A stretch of DNA of 64,000 nt from Bradyrhizobium cytisi (GCF_008123515.1 NZ_VSSR01000006.1:62001-126000), one strand, 5' to 3'. Counted from the first letter of the stretch, positions 35,819 through 43,822 are shown. Notes: generated from the letters alone by a model not told the origin. Numbers and translations are program-made.

Positions 35819-35911
35819 ATGGGCTGGATCCTGTTGGCAGTGGCGGCGCTGCTCGGCCTGCTCATACTCTGGTTCAGGCACGTCACGCGCGACGTCGACG
35901 CCGAGTATTGA
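35819..35911 (+). CDS. 30-aa single-span membrane microprotein
   Basis: ATG at 35819 with GAGGGAG about 7 bp upstream. Residues 3-17 (WILLAVAALLGLLIL) form one membrane helix, followed by a charged cytoplasmic tail WFRHVTRDVDAEY. It is the first gene of the element after attL and its arm-type sites, 20 bp from the end of the convergent Wzy-like gene. Its role is unknown. Confidence 0.5.
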   Translation: MGWILLAVAALLGLLILWFRHVTRDVDAEY

Positions 35912-35931
35912 GTGGCTGCTAGGCGGCGGCC

Positions 35932-37230
35932 TTATTCCAACCTCGCCGAGTACTTGGCCAAAAACCCCACAAAGAGGAAGAGCAGGCCGTCCCGCGCAAG
36001 GTTGCCATGCACAAGCGAAATCGAAGCGGCGAACAGGAACGCCATGACCGCGAATCTGGCCTCGGCGCTTCTTTCGCGGGCCGCGCGCAAAAAGGGACCG
36101 ATCAGGAGCAAAAGCAGGAGGAGCCCGGCGGGCCAGCCAAATTCAATGATTGCCTGCGCTACCGTGACGTGGCTCGGAAGATCGACGCAGGTCATCGTGC
36201 GAAAGCTCGAAAGACCGTGGCCAAAGAATCCTGCATGTGGCAACGCCGCTACAATGTCAGCAATAAGCCGCTTCCGAATCGAAATGGAGCTGTAAGGGTT
36301 CACCCCGTCGCACGGCGTCGAAGGGAGGTATTGCGGAGGAAGGTAGGTCGGGTCAGGCTCCGCGCTGATCGCAATGGCAACTTTCTCGGCGCTCTCCAGC
36401 CGAGCAAAATATCCGGCGCCCCATGAGGCTGCGATCAAGATTGCAGCGGCGAGGGCTTTTGTTCTTGTTCTGGGGGATAGGACCGCTTCACAAAGCATTA
36501 CACCCATGAGCGCCAAGAACGAGAAGCGGACAAGGGAAGCCGACAAGATCGTGAGGGCGATCGCAGCGAGCCCGTAACTGGCAAAGAGCCATCCTCGGCT
36601 CATGTGTGATGCAACGGCTCCCATAAGCAGAAGCGCAAAGCAAAGAAATACTTGAGCCGGCGCCGCGTCATATAGCCCAAAAACTAAAGGCTTCCCGTGG
36701 GCATCTCCCCATTGGCGCCAGAGCTCTACACCAACGCAAGCGAGCCCAAGCAAGCCAACGACGGCCACCACTATAAAAAAAGCCCTGCCCGCCACTCCTG
36801 AGAACCTGGCCGCCGGGTATGTGGCCAGTGTGAGGACGAGAAGGGCGTTTTCTTTCGGGGACGTGAGCCCGTTGATGGTGATGGAAACGCCCAGCCAGAG
36901 CACGAACAGGATAAAGACCGAGTCCCAAAGGGTATAGTCCCAGAGAGTTAATTCATAGCGGCCCGCCGCAATCAGGATCGCAATCGGAATGATGATCAGG
37001 CCCGCGCTCGTCCAGGAGTTGCCGAGCCCCACACCATGCAGCAAAATCATGATGGTGCCGGAGCACGCCAAGACCCCCAGGAGGGCAGACCTATAAGGTC
37101 GGCTATTTCCCGACCATTCCTCTGATGGCTGCGATCGCCATTCGCTGGATATTTTCTGGTGCACCGTTCCTGCCCCCCTGATGGCGGAGGAAACCAAAAT
37201 TGGCTCGGTTTGCCAGCGTTGATTGTCCAC
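35932..37230 (-). CDS. O-antigen polymerase/ligase-like membrane protein
   Basis: 432 aa from GTG 37230, with about ten hydrophobic segments and a large periplasmic loop before the last ones (CDGVNPYSSISIRKRLIADI ... GFFGHGLSSFRTM), the layout of the Wzy_C/O-antigen ligase family with its Arg- and His-containing loop. Such enzymes act at the outer face of the inner membrane on lipid-linked glycans. As cargo next to the attachment site it may alter the host surface polysaccharide, as lysogenic-conversion genes do. The assignment comes from topology and loop pattern, not close identity. Confidence 0.65.
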   Translation of the reverse strand: MDNQRWQTEPILVSSAIRGAGTVHQKISSEWRSQPSEEWSGNSRPYRSALLGVLACSGTIMILLHGVGLGNSWTSAGLIIIPIAILIAAGRYELTLWDYTLWDSVFILFVLWLGVSITINGLTSPKENALLVLTLATYPAARFSGVAGRAFFIVVAVVGLLGLACVGVELWRQWGDAHGKPLVFGLYDAAPAQVFLCFALLLMGAVASHMSRGWLFASYGLAAIALTILSASLVRFSFLALMGVMLCEAVLSPRTRTKALAAAILIAASWGAGYFARLESAEKVAIAISAEPDPTYLPPQYLPSTPCDGVNPYSSISIRKRLIADIVAALPHAGFFGHGLSSFRTMTCVDLPSHVTVAQAIIEFGWPAGLLLLLLLIGPFLRAARERSAEARFAVMAFLFAASISLVHGNLARDGLLFLFVGFLAKYSARLE

Positions 37231-37560
37231 CAGTTTTTTCCAACCTATAGTAATTCTCGCGCTGGGCGTCTATCGCCTCTGCCAGGTCGATGGCTTTGGT
37301 CCCCCATAAACTTGCGCCATTCTCCCAAATAAAAAGGGGCGCCGCTTGACCGGGACCTTAGGTGGCCGCGACGTTCCGCACGATCGGCACCGCGCCCTTA
37401 GGCCTAACCCGTGGGCCCGCCAGCGTGAACCGGCGGGCCTGTCGCATCTCTATGGCACGGGCGTTGCTGACATCTAGGTGACTGGGATTGTAGGACCCAG
37501 TTTGAGACAGGGCGCCGCCGGGACAATGCATTTCGAGCCCGGCGGCGTATCTTTTAGGGA

Positions 37561-37638
37561 CTAGCGGCACAGCCGCCGGCGATGCGTCATCAGCCGCTGC
37601 CGGTCGCGCTTTCGGTGGATCTTGCGACGGCGCTTCAT
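37561..37638 (-). CDS. 25-aa strongly basic microprotein coupled to the upstream gene
   Basis: The ATG at 37638 overlaps the stop of the preceding gene as ATGA. The 25 residues include about eleven Arg and three Lys, beginning MKRRRKIHRKRDRQR. It is the third member of a chain of ATGA-linked genes (38707 to 37561). The basic charge suggests nucleic-acid or membrane contact. The 330 bp beyond it, to the Wzy-like gene at 37230, hold only a GC-rich hairpin around 37421-37441. Confidence 0.45.
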   Translation of the reverse strand: MKRRRKIHRKRDRQRLMTHRRRLCR

Positions 37639-38147
37639 ACTTCGCGCTCCTCGCGCACGCGGCGCATCGGATGCGAGGCAAGAAACGCTAGATCCTGAGC
37701 GATCACCAACTCAATGTGCTCGGATGTGAGGCCGGAGTGCTTGTGCTCTCCGGCGGCAAATTTCTTTCGCTTCCATTCGACTGCATCAAGTGTTGGAGCC
37801 GGCGTCAAAAATTGCTTTGCCGTCGCTTCCCAAACACTTGCCGATAGCGGAGTCCAATCTTCGAAATTGACCTCCGCGTGCAACTGACCTTCGGGCAAAC
37901 CTCGGTCTCGCACGATGTAGATTGCGTCTTGCATCTTTAGCCGGGCTTTCCAGTATTCTGTTCGCGCGTTGGCCGCATTCCATGCGGTCCGGCGCTGCTC
38001 TCGAAGCTGCTTGTTTTTGGCGGTCTCGGTTTGAGGCTCTTGTGCACGCCGCCGCGGGGTCGGCTCGAGTTCGGCGATGTTGTCAGGGGGCAGCGCGGCG
38101 GCGGCACGCGACGCTGTACGGGTGGCCAGTACGATGACGTTGCTCAT
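37635..38147 (-). CDS. Hypothetical protein, 170 aa
   Basis: 170 aa from ATG 38147, which overlaps the stop of the upstream Tat-signal protein gene (ATGA). The first 20 residues are mildly hydrophobic (NVIVLATRTASRAAAAL), then a Glu/Arg/Gln-rich helix, then an aromatic-rich region (WNAANARTEYWKARLKMQDA; NFEDWTPLSASVWEATAKQF). No family was recognised. The coupling on both sides says the three proteins are made together. Confidence 0.65.
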   Translation of the reverse strand: MSNVIVLATRTASRAAAALPPDNIAELEPTPRRRAQEPQTETAKNKQLREQRRTAWNAANARTEYWKARLKMQDAIYIVRDRGLPEGQLHAEVNFEDWTPLSASVWEATAKQFLTPAPTLDAVEWKRKKFAAGEHKHSGLTSEHIELVIAQDLAFLASHPMRRVREEREV

Positions 38148-38707
38148 ACTGCCACCCCGCTCTGTTCGATCGCCGCGGCAAGGCGGCTGCAAAGCGTCTG
38201 CACGGCCTCCTTACCATTACCGTCCTCCAGCCCTGGGGGCATCTGCCATTCTTCCAGCGTCGAGATGTAGTTCAGCAGGGCCGTCACGCCGGCAACGGTG
38301 GATGGCTCGAACGTGAAGATGACGTCCATTTGCTCGAACAGCGCGGACGACCGACGGCTTGTCTCGTCCTCCGCATCCGGACGGTCCGGGTGCTCGTGCT
38401 CTAACGGCGCCCACCTGTCGACGGCGGCGGTGTATTCGGCGGAAAGCACGTTGTAGCGCCGGATGGCCGCGAAAACGGGATCGGGCACCGCTGCGGCGGC
38501 CGGCAAGGCGAGCGGCAGAGCGGCAAGCCCAGCCAGCGCCATTCGGCGGGACAGGCCCTTAGCGGGCTTGCGGGACTCGCTGGTGCGTTCTCCCGTTTCA
38601 GACTGTCCAGTGGCGGGTTGAGCGGAAAACGAATCCATGGACTCCACCGGGCGCTCTATGGGCGAGTTTATCCGTGGCGTGCTATGCACGCCGTCAGCCT
38701 TGGTCAT
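38144..38707 (-). CDS. Hypothetical protein with a Tat-like signal
   Basis: 187 aa. After about 50 polar residues comes GLSRRMALAGLAALPLALPA, a twin-arginine motif with a hydrophobic core and an AAA cleavage-like site, followed by a soluble domain with DPVFAAIRRYNVLSAEYTAA and an acidic stretch. The long region before the Tat motif is unusual, and a later start is possible. It is the first gene of the leftward three-gene unit; its start lies 85 bp from that of the divergent ribbon-helix-helix gene. Confidence 0.65.
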   Translation of the reverse strand: MTKADGVHSTPRINSPIERPVESMDSFSAQPATGQSETGERTSESRKPAKGLSRRMALAGLAALPLALPAAAAVPDPVFAAIRRYNVLSAEYTAAVDRWAPLEHEHPDRPDAEDETSRRSSALFEQMDVIFTFEPSTVAGVTALLNYISTLEEWQMPPGLEDGNGKEAVQTLCSRLAAAIEQSGVAV

Positions 38708-38772
38708 CTTGAATACCCTTCTGTGATCGAGGTTAGGGCCGAGGCGGAAGTGACAGCTTCCCTTCGGCCTGA

Positions 38773-38822
38773 TTTTGTGATAACTCTAATTCATGGGCAA
38801 GTCAATTGGTGTTATCACAAAA
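38773..38822. promoter_or_regulatory. 12-bp perfect inverted repeat flanking a start codon
   Basis: TTTTGTGATAAC at 38773-38784 and its exact complement at 38811-38822 are 26 bp apart and bracket the ATG (38793) of the ribbon-helix-helix gene. It may be a two-site operator for that protein and the divergent unit, or a hairpin over the start codon. TGTGATAAC in the left arm also resembles an extended -10, which would make the transcript nearly leaderless. Confidence 0.6.
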
Positions 38823-38999
38823 AAGAAGCGCGGCCGGCCGGTTACCACCGGCAAGGGGATGTTGATCGGTGTCCGGCTCCTGGACGAGCCGCTCGCTGTC
38901 CTCGATGGATGGATTGCCAAGCAGAACGAAACGGGGTTGACGCGCCCCGAAGCCATCCGCCGGCTGGTCGAGTTAGGGCTGAAGGCGAAGGGGAAATGA
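38793..38999 (+). CDS. Ribbon-helix-helix DNA-binding protein, 68 aa
   Basis: 68 aa. A basic N-terminus (KKKRGRPVTTGKG) leads into a strand and two helices (MLIGVRLLDEPLAVLDGWIA ... LTRPEAIRRLVELGLKAKGK), the MetJ/Arc/CopG fold with the usual 'xRxEAIRxLVExGL' end. It probably represses its own gene through the inverted repeat around its start codon, and perhaps the divergent Tat-protein unit. The stop overlaps the next ATG (ATGA). Confidence 0.8.
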   Translation: MGKSIGVITKKKRGRPVTTGKGMLIGVRLLDEPLAVLDGWIAKQNETGLTRPEAIRRLVELGLKAKGK

Positions 39000-39103
39000 A
39001 CGAATTAGAGCCGGATTCCTGGCGTTCGCAGTGGCTTTGGTTTGGGGCGGCGCTGTTGGCGATGTTGATGGTCGTGGCGATCTCGACCAGGTTTCCAGTT
39101 TAG
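38996..39103 (+). CDS. 35-aa single-span membrane microprotein
   Basis: ATG overlaps the stop of the ribbon-helix-helix gene. Residues 1-12 are polar; residues 13-30 (WLWFGAALLAMLMVVAIS) form one membrane helix. Coupled translation with a DNA-binding regulator is the main reason for accepting it. Confidence 0.5.
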   Translation: MNELEPDSWRSQWLWFGAALLAMLMVVAISTRFPV

Positions 39104-39250
39104 AGCGGCCCTCGACTCCCACCGTTGGTTAAAAATCCATCCCCTTTCATACCGACTCGCGGTATGCGTGTGCGCTACTTAAGATTGCTCGAAGCACGCG
39201 GGCCGCTGGCGCCGCCTCCCTTTTCGCTCAGCCACAGCTGTCGAATCTGT

Positions 39251-39256
39251 TATAAT
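39251..39256 (+). promoter_or_regulatory. Consensus -10 (extended TGtTATAAT) before the GAF gene
   Basis: A perfect TATAAT preceded by TGT, 17 bp before the GTG start at 39273. No good -35 is visible at the usual distance, as expected for an extended -10. Local DNA is AT-richer than the chromosome, suggesting foreign origin. Confidence 0.5.
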
Positions 39257-39272
39257 TTAGTGGGGGCCTGCC

Positions 39273-40151
39273 GTGTTTGATCGGAAATTTTACCGCGAGA
39301 TCCGGAAATGGTTTGGAGCGCTGGCAAGATTTCGCCGATATGCGCTGTTGATTTCCTCAATCTTGGTGCCTGCGCTTCTGGGCATTTTGGGCGCTGCGGG
39401 CGGGATAAGCCCTGAGGTTCGTGCGGTCATGGTGCCCGCGCAGATCACCACACTAGGCTTCGGCTTACTCTTAGGTGTCGGTCTATTTTGGTTCGACGAA
39501 AGCGCTGCTCTTGTATTTCAAAAATTCGCTCATGAGACGATGCACTCTGCTGTTCTCCAGGGCGACATAGACAAGCAGCGCACAGAGTTGACGCAGCTCT
39601 CAGCCCATATCAACTGTCTGAGCGTCGCGGCCCGGGCTGTTGAAGCAGTGCTTTTGTCGGCTTCTACTCCGGACGGCCTCCAGGCAACGGCCAAACAGCT
39701 CCTCGAAAACTTGGTGGACCAGCGCAATCAGCTCTTCGGAACCGGTGATGATGAGCAATGGAACTTCGCAATTTATCTCCGAAACCCGGTGGACGAATTA
39801 TTCTGCCTTCACCACCGGCGGAACTATGGCCTACCAGGCGACATTCCGCGCAATTGGCCAGTTGGATCTGGACACGTAGGATTGACCTGTCAGCGCGACG
39901 GCGAGTTACTTACGGACGATGCAGCGTCGCAAGATGTGTTCCAAGGCAAAGGAGACCTATTGCGAGATTACGACCGCGTCCGCTATCGTGGGATAGCCTC
40001 GATATGCATACCTGATGTTAACGACGGCCGCGCCATAGGAGTATTGGTCGCGACCAGCAGCAAAGTCGGTCGCTATAGCCAAGACAATGTGCAGCCATTA
40101 CGAGATTTGGCTCAGTCCCTCGGTGTAATCCTCAGCCCTAGGCAAGCTTAG
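39273..40151 (+). CDS. Two-span membrane protein with a GAF-like sensor domain
   Basis: 292 aa from GTG 39273 with GGGGG upstream. Two membrane helices lie near residues 22-45 (YALLISSILVPALLGILG) and 55-73. A coiled-coil-like linker follows, then from about residue 105 a GAF-type fold (LSVAARAVEAVLLSASTPDG ... WNFAIYLRNPVDELFCLHHR ... GIASICIPDVNDGRAIGVLV). GAF domains bind small ligands such as cyclic nucleotides; here no output enzyme is attached. Codon use is less GC-biased than the flanking chromosome. It may be a membrane-effector cargo protein, but this is inference. Confidence 0.7.
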   Translation: MFDRKFYREIRKWFGALARFRRYALLISSILVPALLGILGAAGGISPEVRAVMVPAQITTLGFGLLLGVGLFWFDESAALVFQKFAHETMHSAVLQGDIDKQRTELTQLSAHINCLSVAARAVEAVLLSASTPDGLQATAKQLLENLVDQRNQLFGTGDDEQWNFAIYLRNPVDELFCLHHRRNYGLPGDIPRNWPVGSGHVGLTCQRDGELLTDDAASQDVFQGKGDLLRDYDRVRYRGIASICIPDVNDGRAIGVLVATSSKVGRYSQDNVQPLRDLAQSLGVILSPRQA

Positions 40152-40162
40152 AAGAGACAATC

Positions 40163-40351
40163 ATGGCAAAGCAAATCGATCTAAGACCAGATCGCACTGC
40201 CAATTTGGACCGCCAGCTGCGAGGCGCTTTCCGCGAGATTGTGACAGGTAAATTTGTGGATGCAACACAGCTCAAAGGTGACGTAAAGCGCCTTTCGAAT
40301 GAACGGGGATCGCTGATCACTTCCCGGAACGTCAAGCCGCAAAAGAAATAG
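40163..40351 (+). CDS. Hypothetical 62-aa basic protein
   Basis: 62 aa, 11 bp after the GAF gene and probably co-transcribed with it. It is predicted helical and basic (DRQLRGAFREIVTGKFVDA ... KRLSNERGSLITSRNVKPQK). No family was recognised. The 165 bp after it, up to the convergent gene, show nothing definite. Confidence 0.55.
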   Translation: MAKQIDLRPDRTANLDRQLRGAFREIVTGKFVDATQLKGDVKRLSNERGSLITSRNVKPQKK

Positions 40352-40516
40352 GGCGCAAGTCTTCGCGAGATCGATCGCTGTCATCACGCGACCTTTCAGG
40401 CGGAGTTTTGCCGCGGCGCCGGATAGGTGATGTTGACGTTGATCAAGGCACTAAAAAAAACCGAGGTCAAAACGCGCCGTTGTATTCATTCGCGGTGATG
40501 GATTTAGCCGGCAATC

Positions 40517-41764
40517 CTAGTTGCGGCTGACGAAGCTGAATACATTAGAACTGTTCGGGAAGAACGACACGGTCCCCGTCGACGCCTGCTCAAGCGCTGC
40601 CACGAAATGCAGGCCGATCCCCGGGAGCGTCGAATAGCCGGTCGATGTGCTTACGGCCGAACCAACAAGGTTGCTCGTCGCGGTCTGGCTGGTGAACGAG
40701 GACGTCGTATCTAGACCAATTCCCAGGAACACTTGTGCAGCCGTGCCGGGGGCAGCGAGAGTGCCGTAGTTCACTTGAATCGCATCTTCGTTGAGTCCCC
40801 GCACGAACGAAATTTCCATGCCCGCAGAAGCTCGCTGTAGGCGGATGGTCGCGCTGCCATAGTTGTACGTCGTGCCCGTGTCATTCACTGCAGTCTGCGT
40901 TGAGACGCGATTGTAGGCATTCCACACGCCAAGAAATGCAGCCGACCCTCCGGACGCACCTGAACCAAATACGTAGTCAATGGTGGACGAGCCGTTCGAA
41001 GCGATCGTCCCCACATAGGTGCCGCGATTAGCAGCCGGGCCGTTCGTGATCGAGGCATTGTTCACCAACATGCCGTTCACGGAAGTCAGGGCAGTGCCAG
41101 CGCTTCGCGTGGTGCTGTTTGTCCATGCCGGGCCTCGCGTGCATCGAATGGTCCCGCCGTCGTTCCAGACGAATAGATCATAGACGGAATTTGGTGCGAC
41201 CGCGGTCGGGCTTTTCGTCGCGTCTGACGTGGCTTGCGAGACTTCGGAAAATGCGGTCGGAACGAAGTTGGTGCCGTCGTAAATCGGAACCAAATTCCCG
41301 ACGTAGTTCGTATAGACAACGCTTGTCGCCCCCGCAACACTCGTCGTCATCACCGGTGCTGCACTGGCCAGCGTCAAGCGTCCTTGCGGTGTGATCGTGG
41401 CATTGAGCGCGCACGTGCCGGTCACGTTGAACGTGCCGCCGCTGAGCCCGGCCCCGCAAGTTACTGCGGTCACGGTACCAGTCCCGGCGATGGCACCCCC
41501 ATCTACGAGGACATTAGGGGTCGAACCAAAAACCGCCGGATGTCCCGCCGTTGACGATGTCGGCCCTTGAACCAACCCGCCATGCAGCATGAGCTGCGAG
41601 GCCAGCTGGGGGAAGGTGATGGCGTTGGCTGGATTGCTTTGACCGAAGACGTTGCCTATCACGCTATTTGGCGGGAGCGGCATGTACTGCTGGGCGCTTG
41701 CGACCGTTGCAAACGCGGCAAACGCCAGTGCGAGGATTGAGCGCAGCATTTTTGAGCGCAACAT
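40517..41764 (-). CDS. Secreted protein with a phage-fibre-like repetitive body
   Basis: 415 aa from ATG 41764, linked to the upstream gene as TAATG. A Sec signal peptide (ILALAFAAFATVASAQQ) is followed by a short module, PLPPNSVIGNVFGQSNPANA then ITFPQLASQL, matched in the next protein upstream. The rest is Ser/Thr/Gly/Asn-rich strand-forming sequence (GTGTVTAVTCGAGLSGGTFN) of the kind found in tail-fibre proteins, ending in a compact C-terminal domain (SFFPNSSNVFSFVSRN). A signal peptide is unusual for a virion fibre, so surface display or secretion is possible. Confidence 0.65.
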   Translation of the reverse strand: MLRSKMLRSILALAFAAFATVASAQQYMPLPPNSVIGNVFGQSNPANAITFPQLASQLMLHGGLVQGPTSSTAGHPAVFGSTPNVLVDGGAIAGTGTVTAVTCGAGLSGGTFNVTGTCALNATITPQGRLTLASAAPVMTTSVAGATSVVYTNYVGNLVPIYDGTNFVPTAFSEVSQATSDATKSPTAVAPNSVYDLFVWNDGGTIRCTRGPAWTNSTTRSAGTALTSVNGMLVNNASITNGPAANRGTYVGTIASNGSSTIDYVFGSGASGGSAAFLGVWNAYNRVSTQTAVNDTGTTYNYGSATIRLQRASAGMEISFVRGLNEDAIQVNYGTLAAPGTAAQVFLGIGLDTTSSFTSQTATSNLVGSAVSTSTGYSTLPGIGLHFVAALEQASTGTVSFFPNSSNVFSFVSRN

Positions 41765-43299
41765 TAGCCACCTCCAAAAGTATTTGCCGCTGCGGTTCCG
41801 GAGAAGTGCGTCGCTCCGGTGTTCCAAGAGTTGGGACCAACCTGCAGCGCGGTCGAAGCGTTCGAGCAAGGCGTATAGCTCGTTGGAGTGGCAAGGGTGT
41901 TGCCATCAAAAACGATGTGGCCGACGTTAGCGGTGATGCGGCACAGCAGCGGCGTGCCGAACCCAGCGGTGTATTGGATCTGCGCGTTGCGGATCTTGGT
42001 GCCAACGACCGTGCATGTTGCGCCGGAGACATCGATCAAGGCGTTCCCGGTCAGGGTGGCCTGGCCCTCGTATTCGCCGCCATCAATCAGGAGATTGTAC
42101 GCGCAGGAGACGTTGACGCCCTTGGGCTGGGAAAAATTCAGATTCCGGAGCGTGGTGTTTCCTGCCATACCACTACCGCCGTTCGCGACGTCGATGAAGA
42201 TGCCATTGTTGTCCGCGCTGGCTGTGGCGTTATAGGGAATGATCGCATCATGGATGTTGATGCTATCGCCTGTGCCGGACAGCAAGATGCCGCCCTGGAT
42301 GATGGAGCCGGCACCAATGTCGGCCTGGTAGATGCCGCCGTTCGGGTTGTTGACGACACTGTTGAGAAGCGCGATGCCGTACCCGCTGCCGCTCGTTCCA
42401 GCTTGGATGTAAACGTTTTTGATGACGGGCGCGCGGAAGTAGGTTGAGGCAGTGGTGGTATCGAACACAAGGCCATGGCGACCATAGCGACTTGCAGCAG
42501 AAGGATCTCCGATGAGACAACCTTCAATGATGGTCTGCCAGTTGATCCCGTCGATATGGCCGAACAGGTGGATCACATCGTTGACGGACGACGTTGTGCC
42601 GAGAGTCGAGTTCGGTTTGATGGCGACGCTGGAATCGCAAAGCAGATGGATCGGCTTGGACACCGAGAGCGCGAAGGGACCCGCCGACTTTGACACCACG
42701 CAGGCGCCGGTGGTGCTCTGCTTGGAGATGCGAAGGGTGCCGCCCTCCGGGGTATTGTCGATTGCGGACTGCAGCGCCACTCGCGTATCCGTCGATCCGT
42801 CGCAAACGACGCCCCAGTCGGCCGCCTCGATCACGTCGCCGAGTTTAGAGCGGATGGCGCGCGCCGAGCCGCCGGTCAGGCTGGTCGTGTAGTTATAGGC
42901 CAACGTCGTGACGCAGGAGCCGGATGGCTTGGTGATGTCGCCGGTCAGCGCTGCAGTCTGCGCGCAGGGAATGACGCCCAGCACGCCATAGGCCGCGGCG
43001 GCATTAGCCGCGCCGACCAGCGTAATCCCGAACGCGGTGATCGATCCGCCGTCCTTGAGCAGGGTGCCCGTGACGTTGTTCCAGAGCACGAGGTTGCCGA
43101 TGGTCGCCGAGCCTGGCCCGAAAACCGACCCGAGATAGGTCTGCAGGGTGGCAAACGGGATCGGCTGCGATGGGCCGGTATCGCCGGGGTAGCCGAGGCG
43201 CCCGATCACCGTCAGGCCCGGGACATTGCTGTATTGCTGCGCGACGGCCGGGGCCGTCCATGCGATCAGGACGAGAAGTGCGGCGCGGACATGTCTCAT
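41764..43299 (-). CDS. Secreted right-handed beta-helix (pectate-lyase/tailspike-like) protein
   Basis: 511 aa from ATG 43299, which overlaps the stop of the upstream gene (ATGA). A signal peptide (ALLVLIAWTAPAVAQQ) precedes the module VPGLTVIGRLGYPGDTGPSQ then PIPFATLQTYL. The helix proper begins at DWGVVCDGSTDTRVALQSAI, the classic tailspike/pectate-lyase_3 opening, and continues through many short Asn/Gly-rich rungs (GNTTLRNLNFSQ; YNLLIDGGEYEG). Such proteins bind or cut polysaccharide. The Wzy-like cargo at the other end of the element also concerns surface glycans. Confidence 0.72.
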   Translation of the reverse strand: MRHVRAALLVLIAWTAPAVAQQYSNVPGLTVIGRLGYPGDTGPSQPIPFATLQTYLGSVFGPGSATIGNLVLWNNVTGTLLKDGGSITAFGITLVGAANAAAAYGVLGVIPCAQTAALTGDITKPSGSCVTTLAYNYTTSLTGGSARAIRSKLGDVIEAADWGVVCDGSTDTRVALQSAIDNTPEGGTLRISKQSTTGACVVSKSAGPFALSVSKPIHLLCDSSVAIKPNSTLGTTSSVNDVIHLFGHIDGINWQTIIEGCLIGDPSAASRYGRHGLVFDTTTASTYFRAPVIKNVYIQAGTSGSGYGIALLNSVVNNPNGGIYQADIGAGSIIQGGILLSGTGDSINIHDAIIPYNATASADNNGIFIDVANGGSGMAGNTTLRNLNFSQPKGVNVSCAYNLLIDGGEYEGQATLTGNALIDVSGATCTVVGTKIRNAQIQYTAGFGTPLLCRITANVGHIVFDGNTLATPTSYTPCSNASTALQVGPNSWNTGATHFSGTAAANTFGGG

Positions 43300-43511
43300 G
43301 GCCGCACCACGGTCAGCACAACACCAATATGCCCCTTGCACTGTGCGATGACGGTTGTGAAATCGGCGGCTTTTTCAAGCACGATTGCGCAATCGCGCGC
43401 GGCGACGTCTTTCCACGGGATCTGATAGTTTGAGGTCTCGGCGACAGCGATTGTGGGAATCAACCCGGCGACGGCGAGAGCCGCGGTTCGAAGCGCGTAA
43501 CGTGCGAGCAT
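43296..43511 (-). CDS. Small secreted protein, 71 aa
   Basis: 71 aa with a signal peptide (ALAVAGLIPTIAVAE) and a mature part of about 47 residues containing two Cys (ARDCAIVL and VIAQCKGH), likely disulfide-bonded. It is coupled by ATGA to the beta-helix gene downstream; together with the 415-aa gene, three consecutive products carry Sec signals. No family was recognised. Confidence 0.6.
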   Translation of the reverse strand: MLARYALRTAALAVAGLIPTIAVAETSNYQIPWKDVAARDCAIVLEKAADFTTVIAQCKGHIGVVLTVVRP

Positions 43512-43633
43512 TGGAGCGGTCTTTCGAAAGGCGCTCCAATCGGCGAAGCTCCGAAAGACGTTTTCCGCCGTCGTCCAATGGCGGGGCTTTGTACAGAAAG
43601 CCCGATCTGAAGCGCGCTTGCGGTGCGCGCTAC

Positions 43634-43822
43634 CTACTCGACAGGAAGTGACTCGGCCCTAAGCAAGTTGCGAAACTGCGCGTCATCAAGACCGGCCACG
43701 CCGCGCAGCATTGAGCACACCTTACGCCACCGCTCGTTCTGATCCTTCAAGTCGCGCGCCGTTGCGCGGACCATCTTGATCTCGCGCTTCAATCCGATGA
43801 TTGCTGTCTCTCGATCGCTCAT
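43634..43822 (-). CDS. Hypothetical coiled-coil protein, 62 aa
   Basis: 62 aa. The first 35 residues are a charged helix (GLKREIKMVRATARDLKDQN) likely to form a coiled coil, then CSMLRGVAGLDDAQFRNLL. Small phage-type proteins of this kind are common next to tail or lysis genes, but no specific match is claimed. A gap of 122 bp separates it from the next gene. Confidence 0.55.
   Translation of the reverse strand: MSDRETAIIGLKREIKMVRATARDLKDQNERWRKVCSMLRGVAGLDDAQFRNLLRAESLPVE

Noticed and set aside
37358..37681. 107-codon minus-strand frame
   Set aside because: It overlaps the ATGA-coupled 25-aa ORF and the end of the 170-aa gene and shows no coding character.
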